From contig JBMNGL010000013.1 in assembly GCA_050949825.1 (NCBI GenBank), forward strand, positions 434,001 through 498,000: 64,000 bases of DNA, in the 5' to 3' direction. Below, in pieces: positions 8,507 to 17,992 of this stretch. Made by a program: the position numbers and the translations under genes. Origin of the DNA: DTU019 sp050949825 (lineage in GTDB: Bacteria > Bacillota > Syntrophomonadia > Syntrophomonadales > Syntrophomonadaceae). The notes beneath the pieces are model-generated. The model was not told the DNA's origin. It saw nothing but the letters and a program-made list of their open reading frames with translations, and did not search any database. Each line of letters starts with the position of its first letter. The stretch's first letter is position 1.

Positions 8507-9607
8507 TTAGCGGACTAGCCTCTTTCTTCCGGGGAGTTGCCAACCCTGATGCAAGGAACGGTACAGGTATTCTGTTCCTGTATAGATGAATACCGTAAGT
8601 ACCAAATAATAGACGATAAATATCAACAGAGTCTCTGCCCGGGGAAATACCAGCCAGTAGGATATGCATAGGACTGCGATGCCCATTCCAAGCTTTCGAG
8701 CTGTACTGGTGACAAAAATGGAGCCGCCCGTTTGCAGGGAAATCCGTTCGAAGATTATCACCGCCAGGACCAGAAACAACAGCACCCCCGCTAACAGTAT
8801 TAAGCTTTCGAGCAGGTAATCCGGACCAATCCCACTATTAGCAGTGGTACCTGTAATGAGCCAGTTGCTGAAATGGTCTACGCTGGTGATGTTTCTCTCA
8901 CTACGGGTAACATAATCGAAGAGATCAAGGTATGAACCCAGCTTGAGAATATTAATAGAAATAGATTCAGCCACTGCGAAATAGCGTGCGGCTATGCCCT
9001 CAATCATAGCCGCAACCATCCCGGGAAGAAAATTCAGCAAGTAGACTACTGCACCTGCTGCTAAAACCCCGGTGGTAAAGGTCGAAACCATTAAGGCCAT
9101 GGTAAAATAGCCCAAACAAAGGGCACTTACCAGCAAGACCCAGTTCAAGACATTGATACCGTTGTAGGGCATAGGGTACAGGCAATCCAAAGCGATCAGG
9201 AATAAGCCATTTATCAGCATAGCCAATAAAATGGCGGCTGCCCCGGAGAAGAATTTAGCCAGGATTATTTGCCGGCGGCTAACCGGCATACTCGCCAGGT
9301 ACCTGAGACTGCCGCGCTGCTCTTCTCCTAATATGATTATCCCTAAAAGAACTGCACCAGTGAGTGGCAGCCATTGCAAAAGACCGCTGTAAGTCTCGGG
9401 GCGCCGCAACCCAGTGCCAAATTGAAGCGCATAATGAAGCTCCTGCCCCCAGAGTTCCATTTGCGCCGTGCCCTGGAACAGGTAAAAGCTGGTTTTTATT
9501 ACCGGCGCAAAGATGATAAACAGTAGCGTAGCCAGAAGATATCCCCGGCTATGCCGCCATTCCTTGTCTAAAAGTCCCTTCATCGCTTGGGAAAGCCTCA
9601 TTGCCAA
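8507..9607 (-). CDS. ABC-2 type transporter permease (cluster 1, distal)
   Basis: 366 residues with about six to eight hydrophobic segments and an ABC-2 permease look: an N-terminal cytosolic LLDKEWRHSRGYLL, then GEEQRGSLRYLASMPVSRRQIILAK. That cytosolic loop is typical of permeases whose neighbour contributes the ATPase. It is last in an operon GntR - ATPase - permease - permease, 33 bases after the first permease. In Bacillus, the related Ytr operon responds to cell-envelope antibiotics; the substrate here is unknown. Confidence 0.85.
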   Translation of the reverse strand: MAMRLSQAMKGLLDKEWRHSRGYLLATLLFIIFAPVIKTSFYLFQGTAQMELWGQELHYALQFGTGLRRPETYSGLLQWLPLTGAVLLGIIILGEEQRGSLRYLASMPVSRRQIILAKFFSGAAAILLAMLINGLFLIALDCLYPMPYNGINVLNWVLLVSALCLGYFTMALMVSTFTTGVLAAGAVVYLLNFLPGMVAAMIEGIAARYFAVAESISINILKLGSYLDLFDYVTRSERNITSVDHFSNWLITGTTANSGIGPDYLLESLILLAGVLLFLVLAVIIFERISLQTGGSIFVTSTARKLGMGIAVLCISYWLVFPRAETLLIFIVYYLVLTVFIYTGTEYLYRSLHQGWQLPGRKRLVR

Positions 9608-9640
9608 TACCCCCCTGTGCTCATCGCACCATTATTACAT

Positions 9641-10660
9641 TTAGCCCCTTCTCAAGCTAAGCCAGGTTATTGCTGAAATCACCGCAAACATAGCCAGATA
9701 CAACCCCAGCCACATAGCTATAAAATAGAACAGAAATAATACCGGCGAAGCGGCCATTTGTGCCGCCCATCCCATAGCTGCCATTAAAGAAATCAATATC
9801 AGCCCGATTTGCTTAAAATTTCCGAAAAGCAGTAATTCATCCCGGTGCTCCAGGGAGTTTTTCTCAAAAGCCTTAATCGCTACCCACAAGAAAAGGAATG
9901 CCGCCAATAGTAGTATGGCAACTTCCAGGGGATAATCGGGCGCCACCCGGTCTATGGCCAGATTACTGCTCCTGATATAACGACCATCCCGGCTTATGTA
10001 ATCAGGAATGTAAAGATAGGTTGCTATATAACGCGCCTTAAGCTCGATCCCCGCAGAAAGAGTGTAGAACTGGCGAAATATCTGCAGTACCATACTTATA
10101 AGCATCCAGGGTAAAGCCATAATAACCATGGTGATTAAAGCCGATGACAGAATCCCCCGGGAAAAAGAAGCTACCAGAAGAGCCAGGCCGAACAGGCACA
10201 GCAAGGCAGCAGTAGTGATAACTACCCAGTTTATAACCTCTTCAGCACTATACTGGGCTGGCAATAATGCCCCGGCTAACAGAAGGAACCCGCCTATTAC
10301 AAACATTATGCTTATGATCACCAGGCAGCCGCTTAAAAGTTTGGCTCTTATTATTTCCTGACGGCTGACCGGAGTAGTGACCAGATAATTAAGAGTACCG
10401 GCCCGCTCCCCGGCCAGCATCAGTGCCGCCAGAAGCACCACAGTAATCACCGCTGTGGTTTCGGTAGTAGAAAAGCCTGTCGCCAGTATATTTTTAATCC
10501 CAGCAGACCAGGCATCAGCGCTGTCACCCACCTGATAAACCCAAGCGCTTATCGGTACCAGAATGGTATCCTTGCTTATAAACAAAAAGGCCAGCAGGAA
10601 ATATCCGCGATACTGTCGCCACTCCTTCCAGAGCAAGCCTCTCATTCTCATTCCTCCCAT
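9641..10660 (-). CDS. ABC-2 type transporter permease (cluster 1, proximal)
   Basis: 339 residues and a paralogue-like partner of the next gene: LLWKEWRQYRGYFLL at the N-terminus, the loop GERAGTLNYLVTTPVSRQ, and about six membrane helices. The start at 10660 follows GGAGG. The 171-base gap to the ATPase gene is purine-rich on the transcribed strand and shows no gene. The two permeases probably form a heterodimer with a dimer of the upstream ATPase. Confidence 0.85.
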   Translation of the reverse strand: MGGMRMRGLLWKEWRQYRGYFLLAFLFISKDTILVPISAWVYQVGDSADAWSAGIKNILATGFSTTETTAVITVVLLAALMLAGERAGTLNYLVTTPVSRQEIIRAKLLSGCLVIISIMFVIGGFLLLAGALLPAQYSAEEVINWVVITTAALLCLFGLALLVASFSRGILSSALITMVIMALPWMLISMVLQIFRQFYTLSAGIELKARYIATYLYIPDYISRDGRYIRSSNLAIDRVAPDYPLEVAILLLAAFLFLWVAIKAFEKNSLEHRDELLLFGNFKQIGLILISLMAAMGWAAQMAASPVLFLFYFIAMWLGLYLAMFAVISAITWLSLRRG

Positions 10661-10831
10661 ATTACCGCCTCCTGCTCCCGGTGCTAACCTGTCTTTGCCA
10701 GGCCACTAAGGCCTCATACATCCCCGCTCCTCTGTTACTTACCCCAGATCCCAGTTTTAACTCCGCTTTCCTATTCTAACCTCCTTCCTCTTACTTCCTA
10801 ATCTTCACCGCCAACCGCCAACTTGCATTTC

Positions 10832-11734
10832 TTACTTCTCAAACCCGTATCCCTCGGCTTTCATAAGGGTTACAAAAATACTCTCCAAATCGAGGTCCAT
10901 CTCTTTAACCAGTTCCGCTCCCAGTGCGGTTAGCCGGGAATAAATGCGGTCCCCATCACCTTTTATGGTGATAATCATAGTTCTCCCACTGCTCTGGCAG
11001 TCTATCAGGCCGGGCAATGATTGAATTGCTTCCTGGGGAGGTTCGCCAGTGAAAACAAGCTGCAAGCGGTGTATCGATTCCTTCAATTCATCCAGGGAAC
11101 AACTGAACATTAACCTTCCCCGGTAAATGGCCGCAATATGGTCAGCGCTCTGCTCCAGATCGTTCAGATTATGTGTGGAGTAAAAAACGGTGGTGCCATG
11201 GCTGGCAGCTTCTTCAATTATGGTATCAAGAAAGGAACGGCGCACTACCGGGTCTAGACCGGCAGTGGGCTCATCCAGGAGCAGCAGGTGAGGCCGCAAA
11301 GCGAGAGCCATAACCAGGGAAACCTGTACTTTTTGGCCCCGGGACAGATTACGTATACGCTGGCCCTGGGGTAAATTAAAGCCCCGGTGCAACGACCGGC
11401 AACGCTCCCAGTCCCAAAACGGGTACAGTTTGCTTCCCAAACGGTACATCTCAGCAACCGTAAAGCCAGGATACATAATCGGGACATCAGGTACATAACC
11501 CAATCGTTCTCTTATGCTTCCATCCTTTTCCCGAATGCTGCGCCCCAGGATGAAGGCTTCGCCACTGTCTGGACGAATAATACCGGTTAGCATCTGTATC
11601 AATGTTGTTTTGCCTGCCCCATTGGGGCCAATTAGCCCAAAAATGGAACCAGTGGGAACACCCAGGGATAGTTCGTCAATGGCCTTAAAACCTTCAAAAG
11701 ACTTGTTCAAAGCGCGGGTTTCTATCGCCAAATC
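10832..11734 (-). CDS. ABC transporter ATP-binding protein (cluster 1)
   Basis: 300 residues. Walker A GPNGAGKTT, ABC signature LSRGQKVQ and Walker B LLLLDEPTAGLDP followed by the H-loop STHN. The C-terminal 80 residues resemble the accessory domain of bacitracin/Ytr-type exporters. The ATG at 11734 follows GGGAGG; an in-frame start at 11764 would overlap the regulator gene. It begins 5 bases after the GntR stop, so the genes are coupled. It energises the two downstream permeases. Confidence 0.92.
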   Translation of the reverse strand, partial: DLAIETRALNKSFEGFKAIDELSLGVPTGSIFGLIGPNGAGKTTLIQMLTGIIRPDSGEAFILGRSIREKDGSIRERLGYVPDVPIMYPGFTVAEMYRLGSKLYPFWDWERCRSLHRGFNLPQGQRIRNLSRGQKVQVSLVMALALRPHLLLLDEPTAGLDPVVRRSFLDTIIEEAASHGTTVFYSTHNLNDLEQSADHIAAIYRGRLMFSCSLDELKESIHRLQLVFTGEPPQEAIQSLPGLIDCQSSGRTMIITIKGDGDRIYSRLTALGAELVKEMDLDLESIFVTLMKAEGYGFEK

Positions 11735-11739
11735 CATAA

Positions 11740-12129
11740 TTATTTTCCTCCCCTTTTTTCCCATTTATCCAGGCTTTCCGCAAACAGCCGCTCAATTTCC
11801 TCGCGCTCCAGGCCCAGATGGTAAGCCTCTACCAGTATCTTTTCTACCAAACCAGTCAGCTTCTCCCTGGCCAGGTTCAAATCCGCAACAGTGCGCCCTG
11901 CTACAAACGTGCCCCGGGAGCGCATGGTTGCAATTATCCCTTCCTGTTCTAATTTCTGGTAAGCTTTTGCGATTGTATTGGGATTCAAAGAAAGTTCTGT
12001 AGCCATTTCTCTTACGGTGGGCATACGCTCTCCCGGAGTCAGAATACCTAAGGCCACCGCCTCTTTTATCCCATTTACCAGTTGCTGGTATACAGGTGTG
12101 CTTAAACGCGGGTTTATATCAAGCCACAA
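11740..12129 (-). CDS. GntR-family regulator, YtrA type (cluster 1)
   Basis: 129 residues: a winged helix-turn-helix (VYQQLVNGIKEAVALG, MPTVREMATELSLNPNTIAK) and a short C-terminal dimerisation helix pair with no ligand domain, the YtrA subfamily architecture. The TTG start is preceded by AAGGTGG. It is the first gene of its operon and sits behind a promoter with a perfect TTGTACTA-N7-TAGTACAA operator, so autorepression is likely. The second cluster has a similar regulator and the same half-sites. Confidence 0.92.
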   Translation of the reverse strand: MWLDINPRLSTPVYQQLVNGIKEAVALGILTPGERMPTVREMATELSLNPNTIAKAYQKLEQEGIIATMRSRGTFVAGRTVADLNLAREKLTGLVEKILVEAYHLGLEREEIERLFAESLDKWEKRGGK

Positions 12130-12144
12130 GAGACCACCTTCTTT

Positions 12145-12195
12145 TTGTACTACTTGTTATAGTACAAATATATTAAACTAATGAAACTGTGTCAA
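12145..12195 (-). promoter_or_regulatory. Promoter and GntR operator of ABC cluster 1
   Basis: -35 TTGACA (12190-12195), 17-base spacer, -10 TATATT (12167-12172). The perfect inverted repeat TTGTACTA-N7-TAGTACAA (12145-12167) begins at the edge of the -10 and covers the expected transcription start, an ideal repressor position. Confidence 0.85.
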
Positions 12196-12205
12196 GAATA
12201 AATAG

Positions 12206-12248
12206 AGCGGGAGTGCTTTTTCCCAGGATTATGGGAAAGCACCCCGCT
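12206..12248 (-). terminator. Hairpin terminator after ABC cluster 2
   Basis: A long imperfect stem (AGCGGGAGTGC with GCACCCCGCT, extended by TTTTTCCCA/TGGGAAA). It follows the cluster 2 permease stop by 60 bases on the minus strand. The T-tail is weak, so termination may be partial. Confidence 0.55.
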
Positions 12249-12308
12249 TCAACGATTCCCGAATATCTTAATGGTTTACAACCGGATCAGTGGGGAGGAC
12301 AAAAATTA

Positions 12309-14399
12309 TCAGCCGACAAAATGTTGTTTAACAAAATCAGGGGCTGTGGCAGGGGTTAAAATGCCAAAAATCAGGGTGCCGTTTTTAAGTTGGAAGATGA
12401 CCTTGTAAAGCGGTCCCTTGGTATATTGATCCTGGTAATTGCGCAAACATATTTCCAGCTTATCCGGCGCGGTGATTTTTAGCTGACCGGGCTTTTCTTC
12501 AACATATTCCCCCGTTGCCCTCATTATCCGGTAATTGCTCTCATTTAGCCCTTGAGGAGCATACTCGATAATGGCATGGATAACATCTTCCCCTGGCAGC
12601 AGCCGGGCCTTTTCATATAGTCCCATGCTTTGCATCCACTGCTCAAAATTGACATAGGATTTTTGCCAGGACAGGGAAATGTTATAGTACGGGTTTTGCA
12701 CCTCACCAAAATACCTGTCTGCAGCTTCAGGCCAGATAGATCCATCATTATTGTCAGCCTTCTCCTTGGGCAGGGTGATTTCTATATATCCCCAGGGGCT
12801 GCCGGGACTGGTCATTTCTTCATAACTTTGCGCATAGATATCGTTTTGCAAAACGTTGACCGCCTGTTGTATCATTTTGGGGTCTGCAATGCTCACATGC
12901 TTGTTGCCATCGCGACTCCTGATATCCACCAGCTTGATGTCGCCGGGATTTAACCTGAGTGCCTCATATTGATGGGTTTTGTATTCCCGCGATTCATATA
13001 TGGGTTTTAAATGCTCCTGGTAGAAAGCAGCATTGATGTCATAATAACGATAAAACCTCTTGCCGTTTTTCAATTGATAGGCCAGACAGATCCTCTCTGG
13101 TCTGCTATTCTGATCACTTGGAAAGACTCCTTTCTCTTCTCCCCGGTGCGCGATTATTTCCCGGTGCAGGTCCATAATATGGGTAATGTTATCCTTTTCC
13201 GCATATATGGGCGGCTGCAATCGCCGGTATGCGGGTCTGCCGGGATCATCGGCATATAGTAAGGCATGAAAATTGCGATCCATATAAATGTTTTCCACCT
13301 GACTCATTTCCGGCAGCCTCTTTTCGTAAGCGGTAATGTCCGTATAAAGCAGGGCGATAAGGCCGATAACTACCAGAGAATAAATCCCCAGTCCTTTGAA
13401 GCGCTGCCTGTCAAATACATACAGGGATTTGTTAAGCAGGATTTCTATCAGGACATAGCCTAACGCTGCGCCCAAAAAGTAGCCGAAATAGGTCCAGGCC
13501 ATGCTTTGCTGGGAGCTATAAAAATAGCTGCCCACCAGCAGCATGGTGCAAAAGGTTACCGAGTACTTGAATATGGGGCGCAGCACCTCGAAAGTAATGG
13601 CATCACCGGCCATTTCAACCTGGCGTCGCCGGTAAAGGTAGCGGCCCACAAAATACACGGCCAGGCTGATTAACAGGTACATTATGATTTCATGATTCTG
13701 CAGAGACAGACCTGACATCGGCAATCTTAAGAGGGGCGACAGCTTCTCCAGATTAAGCGCATAGTAGTCGCAGGGAAACCCATAAACATACATCCTCAGA
13801 TTATCAACCAGCAGGAAGGTCAACCCGCTTGGCACCAGAAGCAGGATATAGGTTAACAGCCCCTGCAAGGTGGATAAGCCGGTAAACATGCCAACGGCAA
13901 CCGCGCTCATGAAGAAAAGCAGATTGCCCAATAATGCGGCGATAAGCCAGGCCACAATATCCCGATCCTGTACAAAATCAATCCTCAATCCGGACACCAC
14001 CGCCCATGAAAGCAGGGCAGTAAGGATTATCGGCACAAACAGGAATATGAGTCCGGCCAATAGATGGGTATTATAAAGCGTTTCCCGTCTGATAGGGAGG
14101 GTATGTTCCATATCTGCCGCTTTGCCGGACTGCAGATAGCGGAACAAAAGCAGCCCCGTCAATACCGGAACAATCAACAGCAGAATCAGGGTCACAGGCG
14201 AATAATCAAATTGCAGTATTTGCAGATAGGTATGGGCGTTATAGTGCGCCTTGATTTCTTCCGGGCGGAAATACTTCATTACCAGCTGCAACGGCACCAT
14301 CGCCAGCAGGGCCAGCAGATAAACTACCCCTATCCAGCCATATCTTTTAAAATCATTGCGCAGTATCCCGGTATTAATAAAAGATGTTTTGGATTTCAT
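12309..14399 (-). CDS. Large ABC-2 type permease (cluster 2)
   Basis: 696 residues. Hydrophobic segments in the first 390 residues include a run near the N-terminus (IGVVYLLALLAMVPLQLV) and the loop SGKAADMEHTLPIRRETLYN. A soluble domain of about 270 residues follows (NIYMDRNFHALLYADD onward), with no recognised enzyme motif, probably extracytoplasmic. The ATG at 14399 is preferred: it lies 8 bases after GGGGG. It overlaps the ATPase gene by 26 bases, so translation is probably coupled. It forms a single-permease transporter with that ATPase. Substrate unknown. Confidence 0.8.
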   Translation of the reverse strand: MKSKTSFINTGILRNDFKRYGWIGVVYLLALLAMVPLQLVMKYFRPEEIKAHYNAHTYLQILQFDYSPVTLILLLIVPVLTGLLLFRYLQSGKAADMEHTLPIRRETLYNTHLLAGLIFLFVPIILTALLSWAVVSGLRIDFVQDRDIVAWLIAALLGNLLFFMSAVAVGMFTGLSTLQGLLTYILLLVPSGLTFLLVDNLRMYVYGFPCDYYALNLEKLSPLLRLPMSGLSLQNHEIIMYLLISLAVYFVGRYLYRRRQVEMAGDAITFEVLRPIFKYSVTFCTMLLVGSYFYSSQQSMAWTYFGYFLGAALGYVLIEILLNKSLYVFDRQRFKGLGIYSLVVIGLIALLYTDITAYEKRLPEMSQVENIYMDRNFHALLYADDPGRPAYRRLQPPIYAEKDNITHIMDLHREIIAHRGEEKGVFPSDQNSRPERICLAYQLKNGKRFYRYYDINAAFYQEHLKPIYESREYKTHQYEALRLNPGDIKLVDIRSRDGNKHVSIADPKMIQQAVNVLQNDIYAQSYEEMTSPGSPWGYIEITLPKEKADNNDGSIWPEAADRYFGEVQNPYYNISLSWQKSYVNFEQWMQSMGLYEKARLLPGEDVIHAIIEYAPQGLNESNYRIMRATGEYVEEKPGQLKITAPDKLEICLRNYQDQYTKGPLYKVIFQLKNGTLIFGILTPATAPDFVKQHFVG

Positions 14400-15273
14400 G
14401 ACCATAATCCCCCATTTCGTAAATAAAGATCTCTTCCAGGGTGAGGGGCAGAACATCCAGTACGGCCGGCTGATAAGCCTGCATTTTACTGATAATCTCA
14501 CCATGGGCGCCGCGTACAATAATAATCATTACGCTGCCTCTCTGCTCGTGATGCAGCGCCTGGCTTTCTTCCAACAGGGTGGGAGGGATTTCGCTGCTAA
14601 AGGCGATTTGAATCTTATGTATATCGGCCTTCAAATCATCCAAATCCTTCTGTATAAGCATTTTCCCCTGGTGCAAAATACCGATATGATCGCATACATC
14701 CTCTAATTCACGCAGGTTATGTGAGGATATCATGACCGTCACCCCCCGCTCCGCTACATCCTGGATAATAAGATGTTTAACCTTTTGCCGCATCACCGGG
14801 TCCAATCCATCCAGGGGTTCATCCAGTATCATCACATCCGGCATTAAACTCAGAGCCAGCCAGAAGGCCACCTGCCGCTGCATGCCTTTGGACAAGGTCT
14901 TAATGCGCCTTTGCGTCTCAATATTAAACACCTGCGCCAATTGCTGATAGCGCTGCTGACTCCAATGCGGATATATCCGGGCATAAAAATTGGCCATATC
15001 TTGAACGGTATAATTATGGAAAGAGTAAACCGTATCCGGGATAAAGACCGTGCGCGCCTTTATCGCTTCGTTTTCAAATACGGGTTGGGAATCAATCATT
15101 AAAAGGCCTGCATCAGCTTTATAAACCCCGGCCAGGAGTTTTAAGAGGGTGGTTTTCCCCGCCCCGTTGCAACCCACCAACCCGTATATCGAACCTTGAT
15201 GCACGGCCAGGCTTACATCCTGAAGGGCTTTTTGATCTCCGAATCTCTTATTAACCCTTTCAACTTCAATCAT
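14374..15273 (-). CDS. ABC transporter ATP-binding protein (cluster 2)
   Basis: 299 residues: Walker A GCNGAGKTT, signature LSKGMQRQ, Walker B VMILDEPLDGLDP and H-loop SSHN. The ABC signature Met-Gln is a common variant in this exporter group. The C-terminal extension (about 200-299) resembles that of cluster 1. It overlaps the GntR stop by 8 bases and the permease start by 26 bases, forming a tight three-gene operon. Confidence 0.92.
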   Translation of the reverse strand: MIEVERVNKRFGDQKALQDVSLAVHQGSIYGLVGCNGAGKTTLLKLLAGVYKADAGLLMIDSQPVFENEAIKARTVFIPDTVYSFHNYTVQDMANFYARIYPHWSQQRYQQLAQVFNIETQRRIKTLSKGMQRQVAFWLALSLMPDVMILDEPLDGLDPVMRQKVKHLIIQDVAERGVTVMISSHNLRELEDVCDHIGILHQGKMLIQKDLDDLKADIHKIQIAFSSEIPPTLLEESQALHHEQRGSVMIIIVRGAHGEIISKMQAYQPAVLDVLPLTLEEIFIYEMGDYGHEIQNIFY

Positions 15274-15655
15274 TCATCTTACCTCCCTTGGCTGTGGATA
15301 ACAGATTTTTGGTGGTGGCGACGATTTCATCCGGGGGCATGCCCAGGTAAAGCATTTCTGATACAATCCTGGCCAGCTGGGTTTTCAAACCAGGCAGGCG
15401 GTCAGAATAATCCCCGCTCGCAGCTGGTTTGACAAAGCTGCCTTTGCCGGGCAGCGAATATATGTAGCCGCGATGCTCCAACTCCCGGTAGGCCTTCTGA
15501 ATGGTGTTGGGATTAATCGTCAATTGGCCGGATAAAACCCGGACAGAGGGCAACTGCTGATCTGCTTTCAAGACATCATTTATAATCAACTCGATGATTT
15601 TTTCAACCAGTTGTTCATAAACAGGTATACGACTGCGCAGGTCCAGTTCAAACAT
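15266..15655 (-). CDS. GntR-family regulator, YtrA type (cluster 2)
   Basis: 129 residues, same length and architecture as the cluster 1 regulator: VYEQLVEKIIELIIND, QLPSVRVLSGQLTINPNTIQK, then a short helical C-terminus. The two share the recognition helix pattern N-P-N-T-I. GGAGGGG precedes the ATG. The upstream operator GTACTA-N7-TAGTAC is the same as in cluster 1, so cross-regulation is possible. Confidence 0.92.
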   Translation of the reverse strand: MFELDLRSRIPVYEQLVEKIIELIINDVLKADQQLPSVRVLSGQLTINPNTIQKAYRELEHRGYIYSLPGKGSFVKPAASGDYSDRLPGLKTQLARIVSEMLYLGMPPDEIVATTKNLLSTAKGGKMND

Positions 15656-15680
15656 AAAGCCCCTCCTCTCTATGGCACCC

Positions 15681-15741
15681 GTACTATTACTCTTAGTACA
15701 GTTAATACACCCATTATAAAATGCTTATCTTTTTTTGTAAA
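15681..15741 (-). promoter_or_regulatory. Promoter and GntR operator of ABC cluster 2
   Basis: -35 TTTACA (15736-15741), 17-base spacer, -10 TATAAT (15713-15718). The operator GTACTA-N7-TAGTAC (15681-15699) lies about 14 bases downstream of the -10, further than in cluster 1. Confidence 0.82.
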
Positions 15742-15765
15742 GCAAAAAAGAAATAGCTTTATACT

Positions 15766-15782
15766 GTGGTGCCTGGCACCAC
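15766..15782. repeat. Odd-centred palindrome GTGGTGCC-T-GGCACCAC
   Basis: An 8-bp perfect inverted repeat with a single-base centre in the divergent-free gap between the EF-G terminator and the cluster 2 promoter. No T-run. It shares the one-base centre with the palindrome at 3825-3863, but not its sequence. Confidence 0.6.
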
Positions 15783-15801
15783 TGTTAAAGTTATTCCATA
15801 G

Positions 15802-15837
15802 AAAAACGTGTCGCAGGGCGGTCCCTGTGACACGTTT
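15802..15837 (-). terminator. Rho-independent terminator of the EF-G-like gene
   Basis: Stem ACGTGTC-ACAGGG/CCCTGC-GACACGT (minus strand) with a CCGC-type loop and a TTTTTC tail, 28 bases after the stop codon. Confidence 0.8.
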
Positions 15838-15864
15838 GGGCAGAACACAAACTATTTTTCTAAA

Positions 15865-17913
15865 TTATTTTTCCATGTCTTCTCTTTCCTTCTTGGCCTT
15901 TTCAATGATTTTTTCAGCATTCTGAGCGGGCACTTCTTCGTAATGTGAAAATTCCATGCGGAATTTGCCGCGCCCCTGTGTCATTGATTTGAGGTCGATG
16001 GTGTATTTGGCCATCTCACCCAGGGGTACCTGCGCCTTGATCAACTGCTTTTTGCCGGCCGGCTCCATGCCCATCACCCGCCCGCGTTTGCTGTTGAGGT
16101 CGCCGATGATGTCGCCCATATTAGCCTCCGGTATCTCCACTTCCACATTGACGATCGGCTCCAGCAGGACCGGTTTGGCTGATTCCAGGCCTTTCTTATA
16201 GGCTAAGCGGGCCGCCAGTTTGAAAGCCATTTCGGAGGAATCCACCGAATGATATGATCCGTCATAAAGGGTGGCCTTGATATTGGTAACCGGATAACCG
16301 GCCAGAACCCCTTCTTCCAGGGCTTCTAAAAGGCCTTTTTCTACAGCGGGGAAATAGTTGCGCGGTACCGAGCCGCCGAAAACATTCTCTTCAAAAGCAA
16401 AGACATCGTCCGCGTAGGGTTCGAATTTTATCCATACATGGCCATACTGCCCGTGTCCACCGGTTTGCTTTTTATGTTTGCCTTCGGCCTCGACGGTGGC
16501 GCGAATGGTTTCACGGTAAGGAATGCGCATCTCTTTGCTGATCACATCCACACCAAATTTTCGGGACAGCTTATCCATAATAATATCGACATGGCTGTCG
16601 CCCATGGCTTTTAATATGGTCTGTTTGGTTTCAGTGTTCTTCTCAATCCGGATGGTGGGGTCTTCTTCCAGTATTCTTTGAATAGCACCGCTCAGTTTAT
16701 CCTCATCACCCTTGCTCTTGGGTTCGATGGCCATGCTCAAGGTGGGTTCGGGGAATTTGATAGGATCCAAAATCACCGCATTGGCCTTGGTGGTCAAGGT
16801 ATCACCGGTGGCAGTGACGGCCAGTTTGGCCACCGCGGCGATATCGCCGGCATAGGCCTCAGCAACTGCAGCCTGTTCTTTGCCGCTCATAACTAAAATC
16901 TGGGCAATTTTTTCTTCGCGTTCTTTGGTGGCATTATAAATTACGCTGTCTGCTTTCATCTTGCCGGTAAAGATGCGGAACATGGTCAAACGTCCTATAT
17001 AAGGGTCGGCAATGGTCTTGTATACTTGCGCTACCAGCGGTTCACCGTCCACATCCTTGTCTTCTACCAGTGGATTATCCTGGGGATGGGCGCCGCAATC
17101 AATAATAAAGTCCATTAAGGGCACAACGCCAATGTTTTTAACTGCTGAGCCGCAGAATAGAAAAACCGCAGAACCGGCGGCGGCAGCCTTTTTGATGCCC
17201 GTCATGATCTCGGCATCGCTCAGTTCTTCGCCTTCCAGGTATTTCATAAGGAGGTCATCATCGGCTTCAGCAGCCGCCTCTATCAAGGCTTCTTTATATT
17301 GCTGGGCATCATCGGCCATATCTGCGGGTATATCCTGTTCAGTATACTTGCCGCTGCTGCCTTCGAAGATGAGGGCTTTCATTTTGATCAGGTCAACTAC
17401 GCCTTTAAATTGATCCTCTGCGCCGATGGGAAGCTGCACCGGGATGATATGATCAGAGAAGGTGCTCTTCATCTGGTTCAGAACCTTGTAGAAATCAGCA
17501 TTCTCACGATCCATTTTGTTGATGAAGGCCAGTTTCGGTATCTTGTCAAAATCTTCCCAGGCCACCTCAGTTTGAACTTCCACCCCGGCGCTGGCTGAAA
17601 ACATCATAACCATGCTGTCAACCACACACGCCGCCCCAACTACTTCAAAATAGAAGTCGGCAAAACCCGGGGTGTCGAGTACATTAATCTTATGATCCCG
17701 ATATTCACAGGGAACCAGGGTCGTGCTGATGGTGATTTTTCTTTTTACCTCTTCCGGCAGGTAGTCGGAAACGGTGTTTCCATCGTCAACTCTCCCCATC
17801 CGCTTTGTGGCCCCTGTATTGAAAATCATGGCTTCGGCCAGGGAAGTCTTACCTGTCCCTCCATGGCCAACCAGAGCTATATTACGGATTTGACTGGTGG
17901 GGTAAACCTTCAT
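15865..17913 (-). CDS. Elongation factor G-like translational GTPase
   Basis: 682 residues, full length for EF-G-like proteins. The G1 loop reads GHGGTGKTS rather than the canonical GHIDAGKTT, which marks the EF-G2/FusA2-type subgroup. G3 is DTPGFADF and G4 NKMD. Domains II, IV and V follow (KQTGGHGQYGHVWIKFEP is domain IV). It is not in a ribosomal-protein operon: it stands alone with its own terminator, again as expected for the paralogue. Its exact role is uncertain; paralogues may act in translation under stress or in ribosome recycling. AGGAGG precedes the ATG. Confidence 0.88.
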   Translation of the reverse strand: MKVYPTSQIRNIALVGHGGTGKTSLAEAMIFNTGATKRMGRVDDGNTVSDYLPEEVKRKITISTTLVPCEYRDHKINVLDTPGFADFYFEVVGAACVVDSMVMMFSASAGVEVQTEVAWEDFDKIPKLAFINKMDRENADFYKVLNQMKSTFSDHIIPVQLPIGAEDQFKGVVDLIKMKALIFEGSSGKYTEQDIPADMADDAQQYKEALIEAAAEADDDLLMKYLEGEELSDAEIMTGIKKAAAAGSAVFLFCGSAVKNIGVVPLMDFIIDCGAHPQDNPLVEDKDVDGEPLVAQVYKTIADPYIGRLTMFRIFTGKMKADSVIYNATKEREEKIAQILVMSGKEQAAVAEAYAGDIAAVAKLAVTATGDTLTTKANAVILDPIKFPEPTLSMAIEPKSKGDEDKLSGAIQRILEEDPTIRIEKNTETKQTILKAMGDSHVDIIMDKLSRKFGVDVISKEMRIPYRETIRATVEAEGKHKKQTGGHGQYGHVWIKFEPYADDVFAFEENVFGGSVPRNYFPAVEKGLLEALEEGVLAGYPVTNIKATLYDGSYHSVDSSEMAFKLAARLAYKKGLESAKPVLLEPIVNVEVEIPEANMGDIIGDLNSKRGRVMGMEPAGKKQLIKAQVPLGEMAKYTIDLKSMTQGRGKFRMEFSHYEEVPAQNAEKIIEKAKKEREDMEK

Positions 17914-17992
17914 TCAACAATGACCTCCTCGCTTATTCTATACAGTAAAAATGGTACAATAATTTTACCTTATAGGCAAAAATTTTTTATTT

